64,000 bases of DNA from Lytechinus variegatus. Taxonomy: Eukaryota; Echinodermata; Echinoidea; Temnopleuroida; Toxopneustidae. The stretch spans positions 22,148,464 to 22,212,463 of the forward strand of contig NC_054746.1 in assembly GCF_018143015.1 (NCBI RefSeq). Direction: 5' to 3'. Of this stretch, positions 32,482-44,747 are shown piece after piece. Below the pieces are notes generated by a model. The model did not search any database. It was given only the letters and a program-made list of their open reading frames with translations, and was not told where the DNA came from. Numbering within the stretch: the stretch's first letter is position 1; each line of letters opens with the position of its first letter. The position numbers and the translations under genes are program-made.

Positions 32482-33424
32482 AAGTGGAATGCCTCTGGCC
32501 GTCTCACCTGCATCACGCAGTTCAATATAGCAGCAGTGCTGACTTTGAAAACTACTCTAACTCGCACAAGATGTTCAGTGATACATGGTTACTATTATGT
32601 CCACTTTTTATGAACTAGACCAATAAACTTACAGAGATATGATGGTTATTCAACAAAAAAACCCAACATGGCCAAAGTTCATTGACCTTACATGACCTTT
32701 GACCTTGATCATATGACCTGAAACTCGCACAGGATGTTCAGTGATACTTGATTACTCTTATGTCCAAGTTTCATGAATCAGATCCACAAACTTTCAAAGT
32801 TATGATGGTAATTCAACAGATACACCCAATTCGGCCAAAGTTCATTGACCTTTGACCTTGGTCATGTGACCTGAAATGCGCACAGGATGTTCAGTGATAC
32901 TTGATTACTCTAATGTCCAAGTTTCATGAATCAGATCCATAAACTTTCAAAGTTATGATGGTAATTCAACAGATACCCCCAATTCGGCCAAAGTTCATTG
33001 ACCCTAAATGACCTTTGACCTTGGTCATGTGACATAAAACTCATGCAGGATGTTCAGTGATACTTGATTAACCTTATGTCCAAGTTTCATGAACTAGGTC
33101 CATACACTTTCTAAGTTATGACGTCATTTCAAAAACTTAACCTCAGGTTAAGATTTTGATGTTGATTCCTCCAACATGGTCTAAGTTCATTGACCCTAAA
33201 TGACCTTTGACCTTGGTCATGTGACATGAAACTCTAATAGGATGTTCAGTAATACTTGATTAACCTTATGGCCAAGTTTCATGAACTAGGTCCATATACT
33301 TTCTAAGTTATGTCATTTCAAAAACTTAACCTCAGGTTAAGATTTGATGTTGACGCAGCCGCCGCCGTCGCCGCCGTCGGAAAAGCGGCGCCTATAGTCT
33401 CACTCTGCTATGCAGGTGAGACAA
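32482..33424. mobile_element. Helentron/pearl-like repeat with internal tandem units, copy 2 (four DR1 motifs)
   Basis: Near-identical to 16572-17687 from AAGTGGAATGCCTCTGGCCG to GCAGGTGAGAC. It is about 170 bp shorter because it has one tandem unit fewer: DR1 spacing is 153, 163, 192 here against 153, 163, 163, 192 in copy 1. Non-coding. Confidence 0.8.
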
Positions 33425-33714
33425 TAAAAACATTGTTTGAAGCTCAGATTCACTCAAGCATTAAATGTGCACAATGTGCAATCTCAATGAATCTTACAAA
33501 CAGTCCGTAAAATCTTTAAATTCCGCAGAATGATTATTAAAAGAATTACTCTTTCAGATGACCAATAGTTTTTCTAAGTTTTTCTTGTTCAAGATCAAAT
33601 TACTATTAAATATGGCTATATTTTGTACAGAGAACCTTCACTGTCGATTAGCTGGTTTGGGGGTGGCTGGTCACAAAGGTAGAACGACTCAGCCAATCAA
33701 TCTGTACCATCAAA

Positions 33715-33760
33715 TTGAATAATAATAATAATAAAATAACAATAACAATACATAATAATT
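33715..33760. repeat. (AAT)n / (AAC)n microsatellite
   Basis: A run of AAT triplets turning into AATAAC units. No other signal. Confidence 0.8.
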
Positions 33761-35078
33761 ACATTGCATTTATCACAAACATATTCTTTTGCTTGATTTG
33801 GACATTAAGTACAAAAAGAAGTGCAGGAGAAGTAATATTTCAATAACTTCATCGTGAACAAAAAAATACTGCATATGGGCAGTTCCAGTAATAGGCCCTA
33901 CAGACAATTTATGCAACTTCAAAGGTCATTAGTTAAAGATAACACAATGCTGACCTCAAATCATAGAATCACAAACATACCTGTACATGACCATGAATTG
34001 TCAACAATGCAAGTTTCAATCAATTTTAGTACTTGTTGTGATGTGTTGTTACAGCACATACATGTAATGTTCACCATTACAGACATTAGATTTTTTGGAC
34101 AATACATTTTTCATACACTGTACAATTACACATTCACTGAAAAGTGAACATGTGTAATTTACCCACAAATTTAAAGGTAATAACTAATGATATTGTTAAT
34201 TTGATGAAAGTTCAATTTAGAGAAACAAATGAGGCATACATGTACTATCCTCTAGAGCCAAATTGTGGCATTACAAACATTACATTTAAAGTGTTACATA
34301 CATGTACAGTACCTCATAGATTTGTGTACATGTTAGTGGTACATGTATTGTACCACAATTGTATTTTTTGCACCTGGATTGTGATCAATACACATTCCAA
34401 AATGTTGCCAAAGCATTTTCATGATTCTTTTAAGGGGTTGCCAAATTAAAGACTATTTGTTTTGTTTAACCTGGAACTTTCTTAGTTGGTTTAGATGTCA
34501 ATTTTGATGGAATAAAAAAAAAGAGTTTCTTCATCTCTATAATGGATTTCTTTTTTATAAATAATTTTGTATTTCAACTTTTGAATTTGTATAATGATAT
34601 TTTGAGTTAAACCTTAATATAATATCTCAAAATGCAATTTCAAAGAAATGTTACACTTTCCATAGACTTGTGTATCCATACATGTACATGTAGCTAATAG
34701 CACAGCCTAACTTTACACTTCTAATCAAATTCTATTCTTATTGAAACTAATGTACATTGTTCATCAAACATTCAAAACCACCTTTTGGACCATGATGGAA
34801 TACATTTCTTTTCTCTTTATTTCATAGTCCTGTACATGTACAAATCAATGCAGTTTTGAGAAATGTCAGAAAGTCTTTCAGACATTTCATTTACTGGTAT
34901 TTAATCTGATTCCATGTCAGTTTCAAAGTACATGGTTTCTGATAATGATAGTGATAGTAGTTTCTAGGTTTCTAGGATGGCAGTGCTGTGATTTGGCTCT
35001 GTTCTACCAATGACTTTTCTTCCTCACTGCATACAAACAGGACGAACAAATTCGTAGATCTATGTGTAAAAAAAAAAC

Positions 35079-35850
35079 AGTGGAGTGCCCCTGGCAGTCT
35101 CGGCTAAATCACGCAATCGGGCCACCAAGAAAAAAAAGTTAGTGTGACTGTGCAGCCTTGTGATAGTACTGTTTAAAAAATAAGTGTGTATTACAATTAC
35201 AGAGATTTTAAGATGAAGAATAAATGGCAGTTTTGAGTGAATAGGTCTACAAATAGCCATATTACTCAAACATTATAAAAAGATAATAATAAATATTGCA
35301 AATGAAAGATCTTTGCATTACAAATGCAACAAGGCAAAAGCGATTTTGTGTCTCGCTCACTTATGAAAATAACCAGAAATATCGTGATTTGCGAGGGCAC
35401 GCAACAGAATTGTATCGCAACTTCATTGTGAAAAGACTGGGATGGAATAACACTTGTCATAAAAGCCTTGCAAGTAAACTTTAATGTTGACCCAGAGATG
35501 ACCTTTGACGTTACCATGTGACCTTCGACTGCAGCATATCATGCAGGTCGCCTAAGTACATTTGCCATCCAAGTTTTGTTGAAAAGTACATGTAACTTCC
35601 GGTTGCGCGGTAAGGTGTCAAAAGAGAGTCTAACATGTAAACTTTAACGCTGACCTGAAAATGACCTTTGACCTTACCATGTGACCTCTGACTGCAGCAT
35701 AAGATGCAGGTCCCCTAGGTCCATCTACCATCCAAGTTTGGTTGAAAAGCATCTTTCGGTTGTGGAGTTATGTGTCATTAGAATTGTGACGGACAGACAA
35801 CGGACATTTGTATCCCTAAGTCTCACCTTCACCTCCGGTGGGCGAGACAA
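35079..35850. mobile_element. Related arm-and-hairpin repeat, third DR1-bearing element
   Basis: Starts GTGGAGTGCCCCTGGCAGTC, like the two E-type repeats, and ends GTCTCACCTTC-ACCTCCGGTGGGCGAGAC with a small terminal hairpin. Two tandem-like blocks (about 35488 and 35650) read GACC...GATGACCTTTGAC...ACCATGTGACCT...GACTGCAGCAT. One perfect TGACCTTTGACCT is at 35662. The segment 35278-35330 recurs almost unchanged at 35874-35940. Confidence 0.6.
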
Positions 35851-36378
35851 CAAAAACCAAACAAACTCAAACATTAAGATAATAATAAATATTGCAAATG
35901 ATACATCAAATGAAAGATCTTTGCAGTAGAAATGCAACAAAAAACAACTAAGGAAATTCGCCAACCATTAAAGGACAAGTCCACCCTGACAAAAAGTTGA
36001 TTTGAATAAAAAGAGAAAAATCCAACAATCACAACACTGAAAATTTCATCAAAATCGGATGTAAAATAAGAAAGTTATGACATTTTAAAGTTTCGCTTCA
36101 TTTCACAAAACAGTTATGCACATCTCGGTAGGTATGCAAATGAGGCAACTGATGACATCACTCACTCACTATTTCTTTTGTATTTCATTATATGAAATAT
36201 GAAATATTTTGATTTTCTCGTCATTGTCATGTGAAATGAAGTTTCATTCCTCCCTGAACACGTGGAATTAACATTGTTTAACATTATGCAGTTCAGTCAA
36301 GTTTTACATTATTGTCAATTCTGTATAAATTGAAATATTGTATAATTCAAACAATAAACTAGCACATCAATGATGTGG

Positions 36379-38290
36379 AGCTCATCCGGCATCTCGCAAC
36401 AAAATTTAACACAATTTTAATTTCAGCCCAGTTGACACTGTAGTGAATTATATTGGTGACATAAATTGAGGATATAGAATTGAAATTGATGAAGAAATGA
36501 CGTGGGGTGTGTTTATGCTTCCATTGCGAGGACAGAATAAGCGATTTCAAACGCCGATCGTAAACGTGGTTCTGGGAGTGCTGTTTATGCTTAACTTTTC
36601 AGAGCAAATCATGATATCCAGCTGGCTTCGCATCGTAAAGCGAGGTCAAATTGGGCACGCCTTTATTCGAAAAGTTTTTTTTCCGAATGTTGTTATTACG
36701 TGGAGATAACATGGAGCAATACACTGTATTTGCCCGCGGATTTTCATCTCACCGGAAGCATGTACCAAATGACGTCATTTAAACACGTTTACGATCGTGG
36801 TTCTGTTTATACTTCCCCAGAAAGCCTGATTCTGGTCAAACGACGTTTACAAACGCACCTTTTTGTGAGTTTACGATCGGCGTTTTGAAACAGCGTTTAA
36901 ATTTAAGCATGGACGCAACCGTGTTTTCAACTAACCACGTTTGGAAACGCTGATTCTGGCCTCAAAAGTGGAAGCATAAACACGGCCATAGAAGCATTTT
37001 TTTGTGATCTATGAATAAATTGCATATGAATTAAGTATTAATAATTATCTAGTCAAGTTTCTTAACTCTGTGTAGAACTTTGGTGAACCTAATGTCAGCT
37101 CTCAGATGGAACAAAAATAACCAAAGTCAATCAACAAATAAATAAGTAATTTTTGTGAGTTTTGAAAATACATGAATAAAATTAGCATATTTAATGAGTT
37201 TCAAAATTCTATTTTGAAATTTTGTATCACCACCTCGAGCTATTACGGTACATGTATAAACACTGTAAAGCAAACAAAATTGAAACTGATCAACAAATGA
37301 AGAAAAAACATTTCTTTGTAATTATGTGTAGAAGTTTGGTGAACCTCATAAAGTTCTACAAGATGGAAGAAGAAAAAAAGTAAAAATCGGTCAACAATTA
37401 AAGAAGAAAAAGCATTTTATGTGAATTTTTCAAAATATGAATAAATTAATTTCCCATAAATTAGCATAAAAATTGTTCTAGTCAAAATTTCAAAATTCTG
37501 TGAAGAAGATTGGTGAACCTCATGAAGCTCTACAAGATGAAAGAAAAAAAATCAAAATCGGTCAACAAATAAAGAAGAAGAATTTTATGTGAATTTTTCA
37601 AAATATGCAGAAATCAATTTCACATAAATTAGCATAAAAATTGTTCTAATCAAAATTTCAAAATTCTGTGTAGAAGATTGGTGAACCTCATGAAGCTCTA
37701 CAGGTTGAAGAAAAAAAATTGTTCCACAAATAAAGAAAAAGCATTCTATGTGAATTTTTAAAAATATGCATAAATTAGCATAAAAAATTTTCTAGTTAAA
37801 ATTTCAAAATTCTGTGTAGAAGATTGGTGAACCTCATGAAGCTCTACCAGATGGAAGAAAAAAAAATCAAATTTGGTCAACAAATAAAGAAGCATTTTAT
37901 GTGAATTTTTCAAAATTTGCATAAATTAATTTTGCACAAATTAGCATAAAAATTGTTCTGGTCGAAATTTCAAAATTCTGTGTAGAAGTTTGGTGAACCT
38001 CATGAAGCTCTACCAGATGGAAGCAAAAAAATCAAAATCGGTCAACAAATAAAGAAGAAGTATTTTTTGTGAATTTTGAAAAATGCGCATAATTTAGCAT
38101 ATTTAATGAATTTCAAAATTCTGTGTAGAAGTTTTGAATCCTCCACCTAGTGCTATCATATAAAGCAAACAGAATTGCAATCGGACTTGAAATGGCGAAG
38201 TAGTAGCATTTTGAAATTGTGGATGGACGACAGACGACGGACGCCACGCTATGGCATAAGCTCATCTTGGCCCTTCGGGCCGGATGAGCT
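36379..38290. mobile_element. Helentron/pearl-like element with about six tandem units, AGCTCATCCGGC ends
   Basis: The perfect 12-bp inverted ends AGCTCATCCGGC and GCCGGATGAGCT bound the element. The core has six diverged units centred on GGTGAACCT at 37082, 37338, 37512, 37680, 37826 and 37992 (spacing 146-256 bp), each with CATGAAGCTCTACAAGATGG, AATCGGTCAACAAATAAAG and AAATTAGCATAAAAATTG. The right arm has GACGGACGCCACG and a GGCCCTTCGGGCC hairpin next to the end, then CTAA, a CTRR-type Helitron terminus. The classification is inferred. Confidence 0.65.
36505..36990. mobile_element. Foldback element with GTGTTTATGCTTCC ends, nested in the previous element
   Basis: GGTGTGTTTATGCTTCC and the inverted GGAAGCATAAACACGGCC bound about 480 bp. 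Both arms repeat AAACG(C/T) and CGATCGTAAACG / CACGTTTACGATCG motifs. Similar in layout to the elements at 30181 and 50952. Non-coding. Confidence 0.65.
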
Positions 38291-40040
38291 AAAAACAAAA
38301 GAAATAGTGAGCAATGGACACCATAGGCTCTCGCATTTGCATATCACTGAGTTGTGCTTATAACTGTTTTGAGAAAAATATGCAAAACTTTAAAATGTCA
38401 TAAAGTTCTTTCTTATTTTACATCCGATTTTGATGAAGTTTTCAGTGTTGTGCTTGTTAGATTTTTCTCTATTTATTCAAATCAACATTTTTCTGGGTGG
38501 ACTTGACCTTCAAGGAATAATGGGTAATAAAAGATCAAATTTTTAAAACCCATTCTATCGCAAAATGTAATGCCTCAATTTTTTTTGCAATAAATCTGCT
38601 ACGTTTGAAAAATTGCACCACGTCATTCAAAGAATATTTTCCCTCAGGTCTTGCGAAAAATTTGAGTCTACATTTACGATGCTCGGGTATGCGGTTTTTA
38701 AATTACCTGACATTTAGTAACACATGTCAGCCCCCAAATTGCTGAAATATGTGATTTAATTTTTAAAAGTGAAAAAATATGTAAGATGTCTTTGGTACCG
38801 GTACCAGTTGTTTTTTTAGGAAAAATTGTTAGAAATGCCATGAAGAATATGTACAGGAAAAATTAGAAATCAAGTAGTTAATGTCATTTTTCTACCATCT
38901 TTTGACGACCAATATCAGGACTTGCTTGGAGCTTCTCCATTTACAGGAATAGTGCTCTGCCGCATTGCATGTCGCCACATGTTTTTTGTCTTGTTATGTT
39001 TTGGTTTTTCTGATCCGATTTTTTTCCCACTCCAAACATTGGAGTTCGGAAAAATGCAGAAAACAGGGGAAAATCAGATTGGATCAATAAATTGCAATAA
39101 AAATTGGTTACAACATTACACGAGAGTGGCTGAATTGTTGCAAGTACGAAGTGGGGAGATTCAGGCTTATGAATTTATGAGGGGTTCAAGTTCAAGCCTA
39201 TTGTATTTGCAGTGTTTACGAATGGATACATGACATTGGTCTGGTTTTTTTTTTTTTGGGGGGGAACTGTCATACCTTTAATACCTTTATTAGGTGTATA
39301 AAGGTATGTGATTTAATAAAATTTTAGTCTAAAATATGGTTGCTATTTCTTATGTTAAATATGAAGGGAATTCCCTTCTTGTGTATTATCTTCTCCAGGC
39401 AGTCTCACATGCTTGTCTACATGTAGGCTCTGTGATGAAATGATCAAGACAAAACCATACAAAATATCATCATGGAGTCCTAGTCAGTGTCACTGCAGTG
39501 CAAAAGGTGTGCAATGAAAATTGACATTGCACGCTCAAGCAGACCAGTGCGGTAGAAGTCCCAGAAGAAGTCCAACAAAAGTACTGCAACTTTTTAAGAA
39601 TGTGTTTCTGTGTTGCTATTTTATAAAACAAATAATGCACTTGCTCTGTCTTGCGTAAAAGTAAATGCAGAGAAAGCTCTGTGTCTTTCACTCACACAAG
39701 CATGCGAGGTTAGATATCCTAACCTCGCCGCCAGCGGCTCGTGCACAGTGCGGCACCTATCTACAGTCACTCACACAAACATGCGAGGATAGTACAACGC
39801 ATGTCATTTCATAATGAATTTTGACGTTTTCATTCATCACATGAAATCTTCACAATATACTAAATTTATTCATCTAAATCTTATCATCTAATTTAATTTT
39901 AAAAATGTGCTAGAACGTATTTATAAAAAGGGATTTTAACAGGCAAGTTTATTAAATAATATTGCGCGCCTCTGTGTGTATATAGAGAAAACCAGCAAAT
40001 TAGCTCCGTGCCTGTTTCGACATCAAGAAAAATCATTGAT

Positions 40041-40246
40041 ATGAAGTACCAGAAAGACAGAGCGGAAATGAAATTGGCTTCACATCGTTTGGTAAGTTTC
40101 ATATCCAAAGCTTACTTGATTCAAAATGTAGATCTATTTCTAATTTTCACAAAAGAGGAATAAACTTACTGCAAGTGCCGTGCCAGTGGTTATCTTGTGC
40201 ACGGCGGCGGTAATGTACCCGTGGGGGATCTACAGTAACACACCTT
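40041..40246 (+). CDS. Weak two-exon gene-start candidate, unrecognised
   Basis: An ATG (about 40041) opens MKYQKDRAEMKLASHRL before a GTAAGT donor. A plausible acceptor (TTCACAAAAG) is followed by RNKLTASAVPVVILCTAAVM and YPWGIYSNTP before another GTAAGT. This would be a charged start followed by a possible membrane helix. No further exon was found before the mobile elements at 40280. The surrounding 39470-40260 is rich in short inverted repeats, so chance is a real possibility. The family is not recognised. Confidence 0.15.
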
Positions 40247-40279
40247 GTAAGTTTACCTTGTTGTGGGCATAAAGACTAA

Positions 40280-40485
40280 GAGGTGGTATTCTGAGATTCA
40301 TTTTATCTCAGAGTCGGATAACATAAAATTGTTAAACAAATAATGCATGCAGTTATAAAGAAACCTTGCATGCTTTGCATTTCCACTCACGCACTCGGCT
40401 GCATGCATTATTTGTAATTGTACCGGTATAATAATTTTATTTCATCCGACTCTTGAGATAAAATGTATCTCAGAATACCACCTCT
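40280..40485. mobile_element. 206-bp MITE, GAGGTGGTATTCTGAGAT ends
   Basis: GAGGTGGTATTCTGAGAT and the inverted ATCTCAGAATACCACCTC are perfect over 18 bp, followed by TTTTATCTCA(GA)GAGTCGGAT on both arms. GCATGC/GCATGCA blocks lie in the centre. Non-coding. Confidence 0.85.
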
Positions 40486-40999
40486 GGCTCTGGTTATATC
40501 ATAACCTGGATGAGTGAACACCATGCAATTCATTGCAACAGCCAACACAACAGAACCACCACCAGGCACCACCATTAATCGCACAACTAAGGCCCCCATC
40601 TCACTAGGATGGCGATCATGGCGACCATGGCGACCATGGCGATCTGTCTAAATCCCGCAAAGCGTAGCAGAATCGTCCTCGAATTCTATTTTTAGCCTGC
40701 GAGGCGATTGCACTACAACTTCACTGCGACGGACCTGCGCTGAAGGCGATGGTAATACGCTGGTAGTACGACGCTGCCACTCTCTTGCCACGATTTGAGG
40801 CAGATGTGATGCGCTGCTTCTGCGATCAAAGCGACCGTACAACGAGGCCCATACGCTAATTAGGACCTCGGTACGGTGGTGCTACGAATAGAAGGATTGT
40901 GTTACGTTCATGATGGGCTCTTGAAACGATTTCAAGCAATCGGCATATTGATCGCGGCACATGAGACATTTTTCAGTCGATTGCCAACCTCCGACCAAG

Positions 41000-41150
41000 A
41001 TGGATGTCCAGAATTTGGTTGGACTTATACATCTTAGCATTATACAACAACTTCAATTAGAAGTTGAATACGAGGACCTGATACGAGGACAGTAGAAGGA
41101 GGAGGCCAAAAAGATACTGGGTCCGATCCTGGCTGTCACTTAAGTCATAA
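41000..41150 (+). pseudogene. PIF/Harbinger transposase N-terminal remnant, frameshifted
   Basis: A 31-codon frame from an ATG at 41000 (MDVQNLVGLIHLSIIQQLQL, then EVEYEDLIRGQ) meets a TAG. The adjacent +1 frame from 41094 reads RRRRPKRYWVRSWLSLKS before a stop. An ALxxL-rich start followed by LIR, an arginine run and (Y/F)WVRxWL is the usual opening of animal Harbinger/HARBI1-like transposases. One indel separates the two parts. The DDE core was not found in this element. Confidence 0.55.
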
Positions 41151-41587
41151 TATACAATATATATTAAAATTTCACTCAAAAGATGTCGATGAGCCTAATA
41201 GTTAATATGAGGGATGCATCCAGAATTTCATAAAAGAGCATAAAAATGTTTTATATTTTGTTTATTTTTTCCACAAAAGTTTGTCACTCAAAATTGTTAG
41301 GTAAATTCCTTTCAAATTTGCTTTCAAGAAGTAGTCTACTGATGTGAGAGCACTCATAAGGGGGGGGGGCACAATGCCAGAATCCCCATAAAGTGTGCTT
41401 TCCCAATCAATACATCAGTGATCGAATCATTAAAATTTTAATATTGTTTACTGTCACTGTAGTTAGAATTCATTCTATTTTTAAAACATATTCAATATAT
41501 ATTTTTGCGGAGGTAACCCATTTCGTTATCAAGACATGGGAGCGTCTTTTTTTTCTCTCTTTCAAGCTGGCTCAGCAGTTAGATTTT

Positions 41588-41655
41588 CATCCTCCTACTA
41601 TACCTCCTCCTCCTCCTCTTCCTCCTCTTCCTCCTCCTCCTCCTCTACCACCACC
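41588..41655. repeat. (TCC)n microsatellite
   Basis: Uninterrupted TCC/TTCC triplets. The complementary strand reads as a glutamate run, which is an artefact. It lies inside the Harbinger-like element. Confidence 0.85.
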
Positions 41656-43094
41656 ATAACCTCTTGTTCGCTTCCTCTTGGACCGCCGGCATAACAGATT
41701 GGGCAGCTTCCCTTTTGGTCCTTTTTCTGGGAAGTATATTTGAAAACGTCGTGGTGTCGCCTCGTAATCTTTTGAAAATGTGATAATCCGCTACCATCGG
41801 CACGTTGTTTCATAGCAGCGCAGACGGTCGCTGCTCAATCGCTGGCCAGTCATCAGCGGCGCAGCAAAAGCGCAACGCGAATGCCTGCAGCGGGCTGAGA
41901 ACGTGTGCCACATGCCACCCAAAGGGAAAGCGTCGTGGTGGAAACGGTGTGAAGCGTGTCGAGCGCAAGGCAGTCGCCTCGTAAACGGAAGCAGCGTAGC
42001 AGAATTGTCTTGGGAACGGGCCTGAAAAACACGGGCGATCGGTGCCGCTTTTAATGCGCTTCTACTACGCTTTGTGCGTTGGAGCTTCGTTACAGCTACG
42101 AATATGTCGTTTGTAATACGCTCTTGACTCGATTATGATGCGCTTTAGCACCTCCGCGATCTCGCTACGTAAGTTTTGAACATGTTCAAAATTTTGTGGC
42201 GACCAGGAAGATGGTGGCGATCCTTGCCGCTTCAGAAAAGATCAAGGTACGACGGAGAAGATTGAAAAGATCAAGCCACGTTCAAGCTACGATATACCAC
42301 GCTTTGTCGATTTTTGACGATCGCAGCGGAATCGCCATCTAGTGAGATGGGGGTATAAGAGACTGAGTACGACTACGAGCGAACCACGAAAGTGGCCACG
42401 GTACGCCGCGCAAGCCATCGCTCCCCGGGCTGGGTGAGGCGAGAAGTTCATGAAGCGGTCGGGTGTCTCTCGCGAGACCAAGCACTCGGAATGGTTTAAT
42501 AATGGTCTTGTTAATTCAGATTCAATACATCATACACCGAACTTATAACACTAACATGTTTAATAAATGTAAAAACAGGCACCCAACATACCTGCTTCCC
42601 CTTGAATCATCACAGAAAGCAGGAAAATGTATTTAATTACTCCGATTTGTTGTAGGACACAGACGTCGAACTGGAACTTGATGCACAACAACATTTTAAT
42701 GATTTCCCAGAATGCATTGTTTTCATATGCGTCGTATAATTTTGTAGTCTCTGTAATTCAGACACAATCCAAAGCAGTAAACAAATTCACAAATTCAAAG
42801 CTGGACCGAGGCCCCCTCCCCTTTGAGACGCACAATTGAAATTTGCAATGTAAAAATGCCGTTGAAATAGAAGTACGCCCCCCCCCTTTCAAAATGAAGA
42901 CCTTTCTTTCTGCTTGTCAAATTTGTTCGTGAATGAAAATTAATTAATGTTCTTATTGTTGAAAACCCTTTTTTTTCCTCGGGAAAATGTGCCCCCTCCC
43001 CTTTGGAGAATCCTGTCTACATCCCTGATGTAATTTGAATATCACTTAGAATCAATTCAATTCAGTTTCACTTTGTCAATATTAGTCTATGATG

Positions 43095-43412
43095 CATAAT
43101 AATGATAATAATAATAATGTGGAATATTTCTAAAGCGCCAAATCCACATTGATTATGTGCTCAAGGCGCTAAAATATACTTGGTATATTATTATTACCCC
43201 GGCTGTAGCTGAGCGGCCATATAGGCGCTAAAGCATTCATGGAATGAATCCTACCGGGTACCCATTCACCTCACCTGGGTCGAGTGCAGCACAATGTGGA
43301 TAAATTTCTTGACGAAGGAAATTACGCCATGGCTGGGATTCGAACCCACGACCCTCAGTTTCAAAGTCCGAAGACTAATCCACTGGGCCACAACGCTCCA
43401 CATGGAAATGGT
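43095..43412 (-). repeat. tRNA-derived SINE, reverse orientation
   Basis: On the minus strand a tRNA-like head (about 43400-43325) carries TTGTGGCCCAGTGGATTAGT (A-box-like) and GGGTTCGAATCCC (B-box consensus). The body and GCGCC-containing segments follow, ending in an (ATT)n tail at 43095-43118. The same body recurs at 6768-6915 and 19050-19235. Confidence 0.8.
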
Positions 43413-43939
43413 TCCTCCACTGCATTTTACATAACAAATTAAAATAAAAAAAGAAAAGTGGGTCATCTTGACCGATTCAGGGGCCGTGGAACCACTGTTG
43501 TTTTATTCAATAAAGGTGTACAATGCAAAATCATCATCATAATCTGCATGATTGTGGTGGGTGTTGGGGGCATGGTTCGAACCCCCCCCCCCCCACATAC
43601 ACACACACACATACACTGGGGTACAGATGGGTGAATTGGAGCAATGGACCCCCGAATGTTTCACAACCAAGATAAAAGAGAGAAAGTTATAGAAAAGGCG
43701 ATGGAAAGATGTGCAATATGACATCATTTTCTGAATATCATCTCAAAATCTATATCACAAAACTTAATTTCGTCATAATAACTTTTACTAACAAAAATAT
43801 GTGAAAAACAGGGTTGTAATAAAAAACTTTTTTATTTAAAAAACAAATAAAACGTTTTAAATCATCTTAAAACGTTTTTTTTTCCAAGGAACTATGCAAT
43901 TTTCTGTAAATCAATCAAACTACAGTATTATTAATGTTT

Positions 43940-44543
43940 TTAAAGGTCAAGTCCACCTCAGAAAAAATTTGATTTGAATCAATATAGAAAAATCAGACGA
44001 GCACAATGCCCAAAATTTCATCAAAATCGGATGTAAAATAAGAAAAGTTATGACATTTCAAAGTTTCGCTTATTTTTAACAAAATAGTTATATGAACGAG
44101 CCAGTTACATCCAAATGAGAGAGTCGATGATGTCACCTGCTCACTATTTCTTTTGTTTTTTATTGTTTGAATTATAGAATATTTCAATTTTTACGAATTT
44201 GACGATTAGTACCTCCTTGCCTGAAGCACAAAATGTTAAAATAATGGAATTCCACGTGTTCAGGGAGGAATGAAACTTCATTTCACATGACAATGACGAG
44301 AAAATCAAAATATTTCATATAATGAAATACAAAAGAAATAGTGAGTGAGTGATGTCATCAGTTCCCTCATTTGCATATCGACCGAGATGTGCATATAACC
44401 GTTTTGTGAAATGAAGCGAAACTTTAAAATGTCATAACTTTCTTATTTTACATCCGATTTTGATGAAATTTTTAGTGTTATGCTTGTTGGATTCTTCTCT
44501 TTTTATTCAAATCAAATTTTTGTTGGGTGGACTTGTCCTTTAA
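43940..44543. mobile_element. Kolobok-like TTAA-flanked element, copy 4 (604 bp)
   Basis: TTAAAGGTCAAGTCCACCTC at the left and GGGTGGACTTGTCCTTTAA at the right. Long inverted arms are intact across AAATCGGATGTAAAATAAG. Non-coding. Confidence 0.85.
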
Positions 44544-44747
44544 TACATTTTTTTGGAAAAAGCATAGTGATGAATACAAATTTCTTACTGGATTTCCAAT
44601 AGAAAACGTCATATTTCCCCAAAATTACTGGAAATTGAATGCTTAAAAAAAATGTGCATGCAGTCGCGAAGTATTTTGAGTCCAGTGTCAATCTAAAGGG
44701 CGCCAGACAAGAATTTGCATATTGGTTAATGGGTTTCAAACTAAAGC

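Larger units (their letters stand above)
35968..38513. mobile_element. Kolobok-like TTAA-flanked element, copy 3, split by a nested insertion
   Basis: The left half (35968 to about 36358, TTAAAGGACAAGTCCACCC start) and the right half (about 38291-38513, ending GGTGGACTTGACCT then TCAA) together reproduce the intact elements. The break falls in the AACAATAAA|AAACAAAAG region. The interior is a different element (36379-38290). Confidence 0.8.
40591..42353. mobile_element. 1.76-kb PIF/Harbinger-derived element, CCCCCATCTCACTAG ends
   Basis: GGCCCCCATCTCACTAGGAT at the left and ATCTAGTGAGATGGGGG at the right are inverted, continuing as ATGGCGAT / ATCGCCAT. TAA occurs on both flanks (40588-40590 and just after 42353), matching the TWA target of Harbinger. 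The arms repeat GATCGCC, CTACG and GTAGCAGAAT(T/C)GTC motifs in both orientations. An interior remnant at 41000-41150 resembles the transposase N-terminus. A (TCC)n tract lies at 41588-41655. Confidence 0.7.

Noticed and set aside
38922..39233. 103-codon plus-strand ORF with a Cys/Phe-rich stretch
   Set aside because: No recognised motif, AT-rich codon use like its surroundings, and no splice or promoter context.
41598..41813. ORF with a poly-Glu tail
   Set aside because: The Glu run is the complement of the (TCC)n microsatellite, and the rest has no recognised family.
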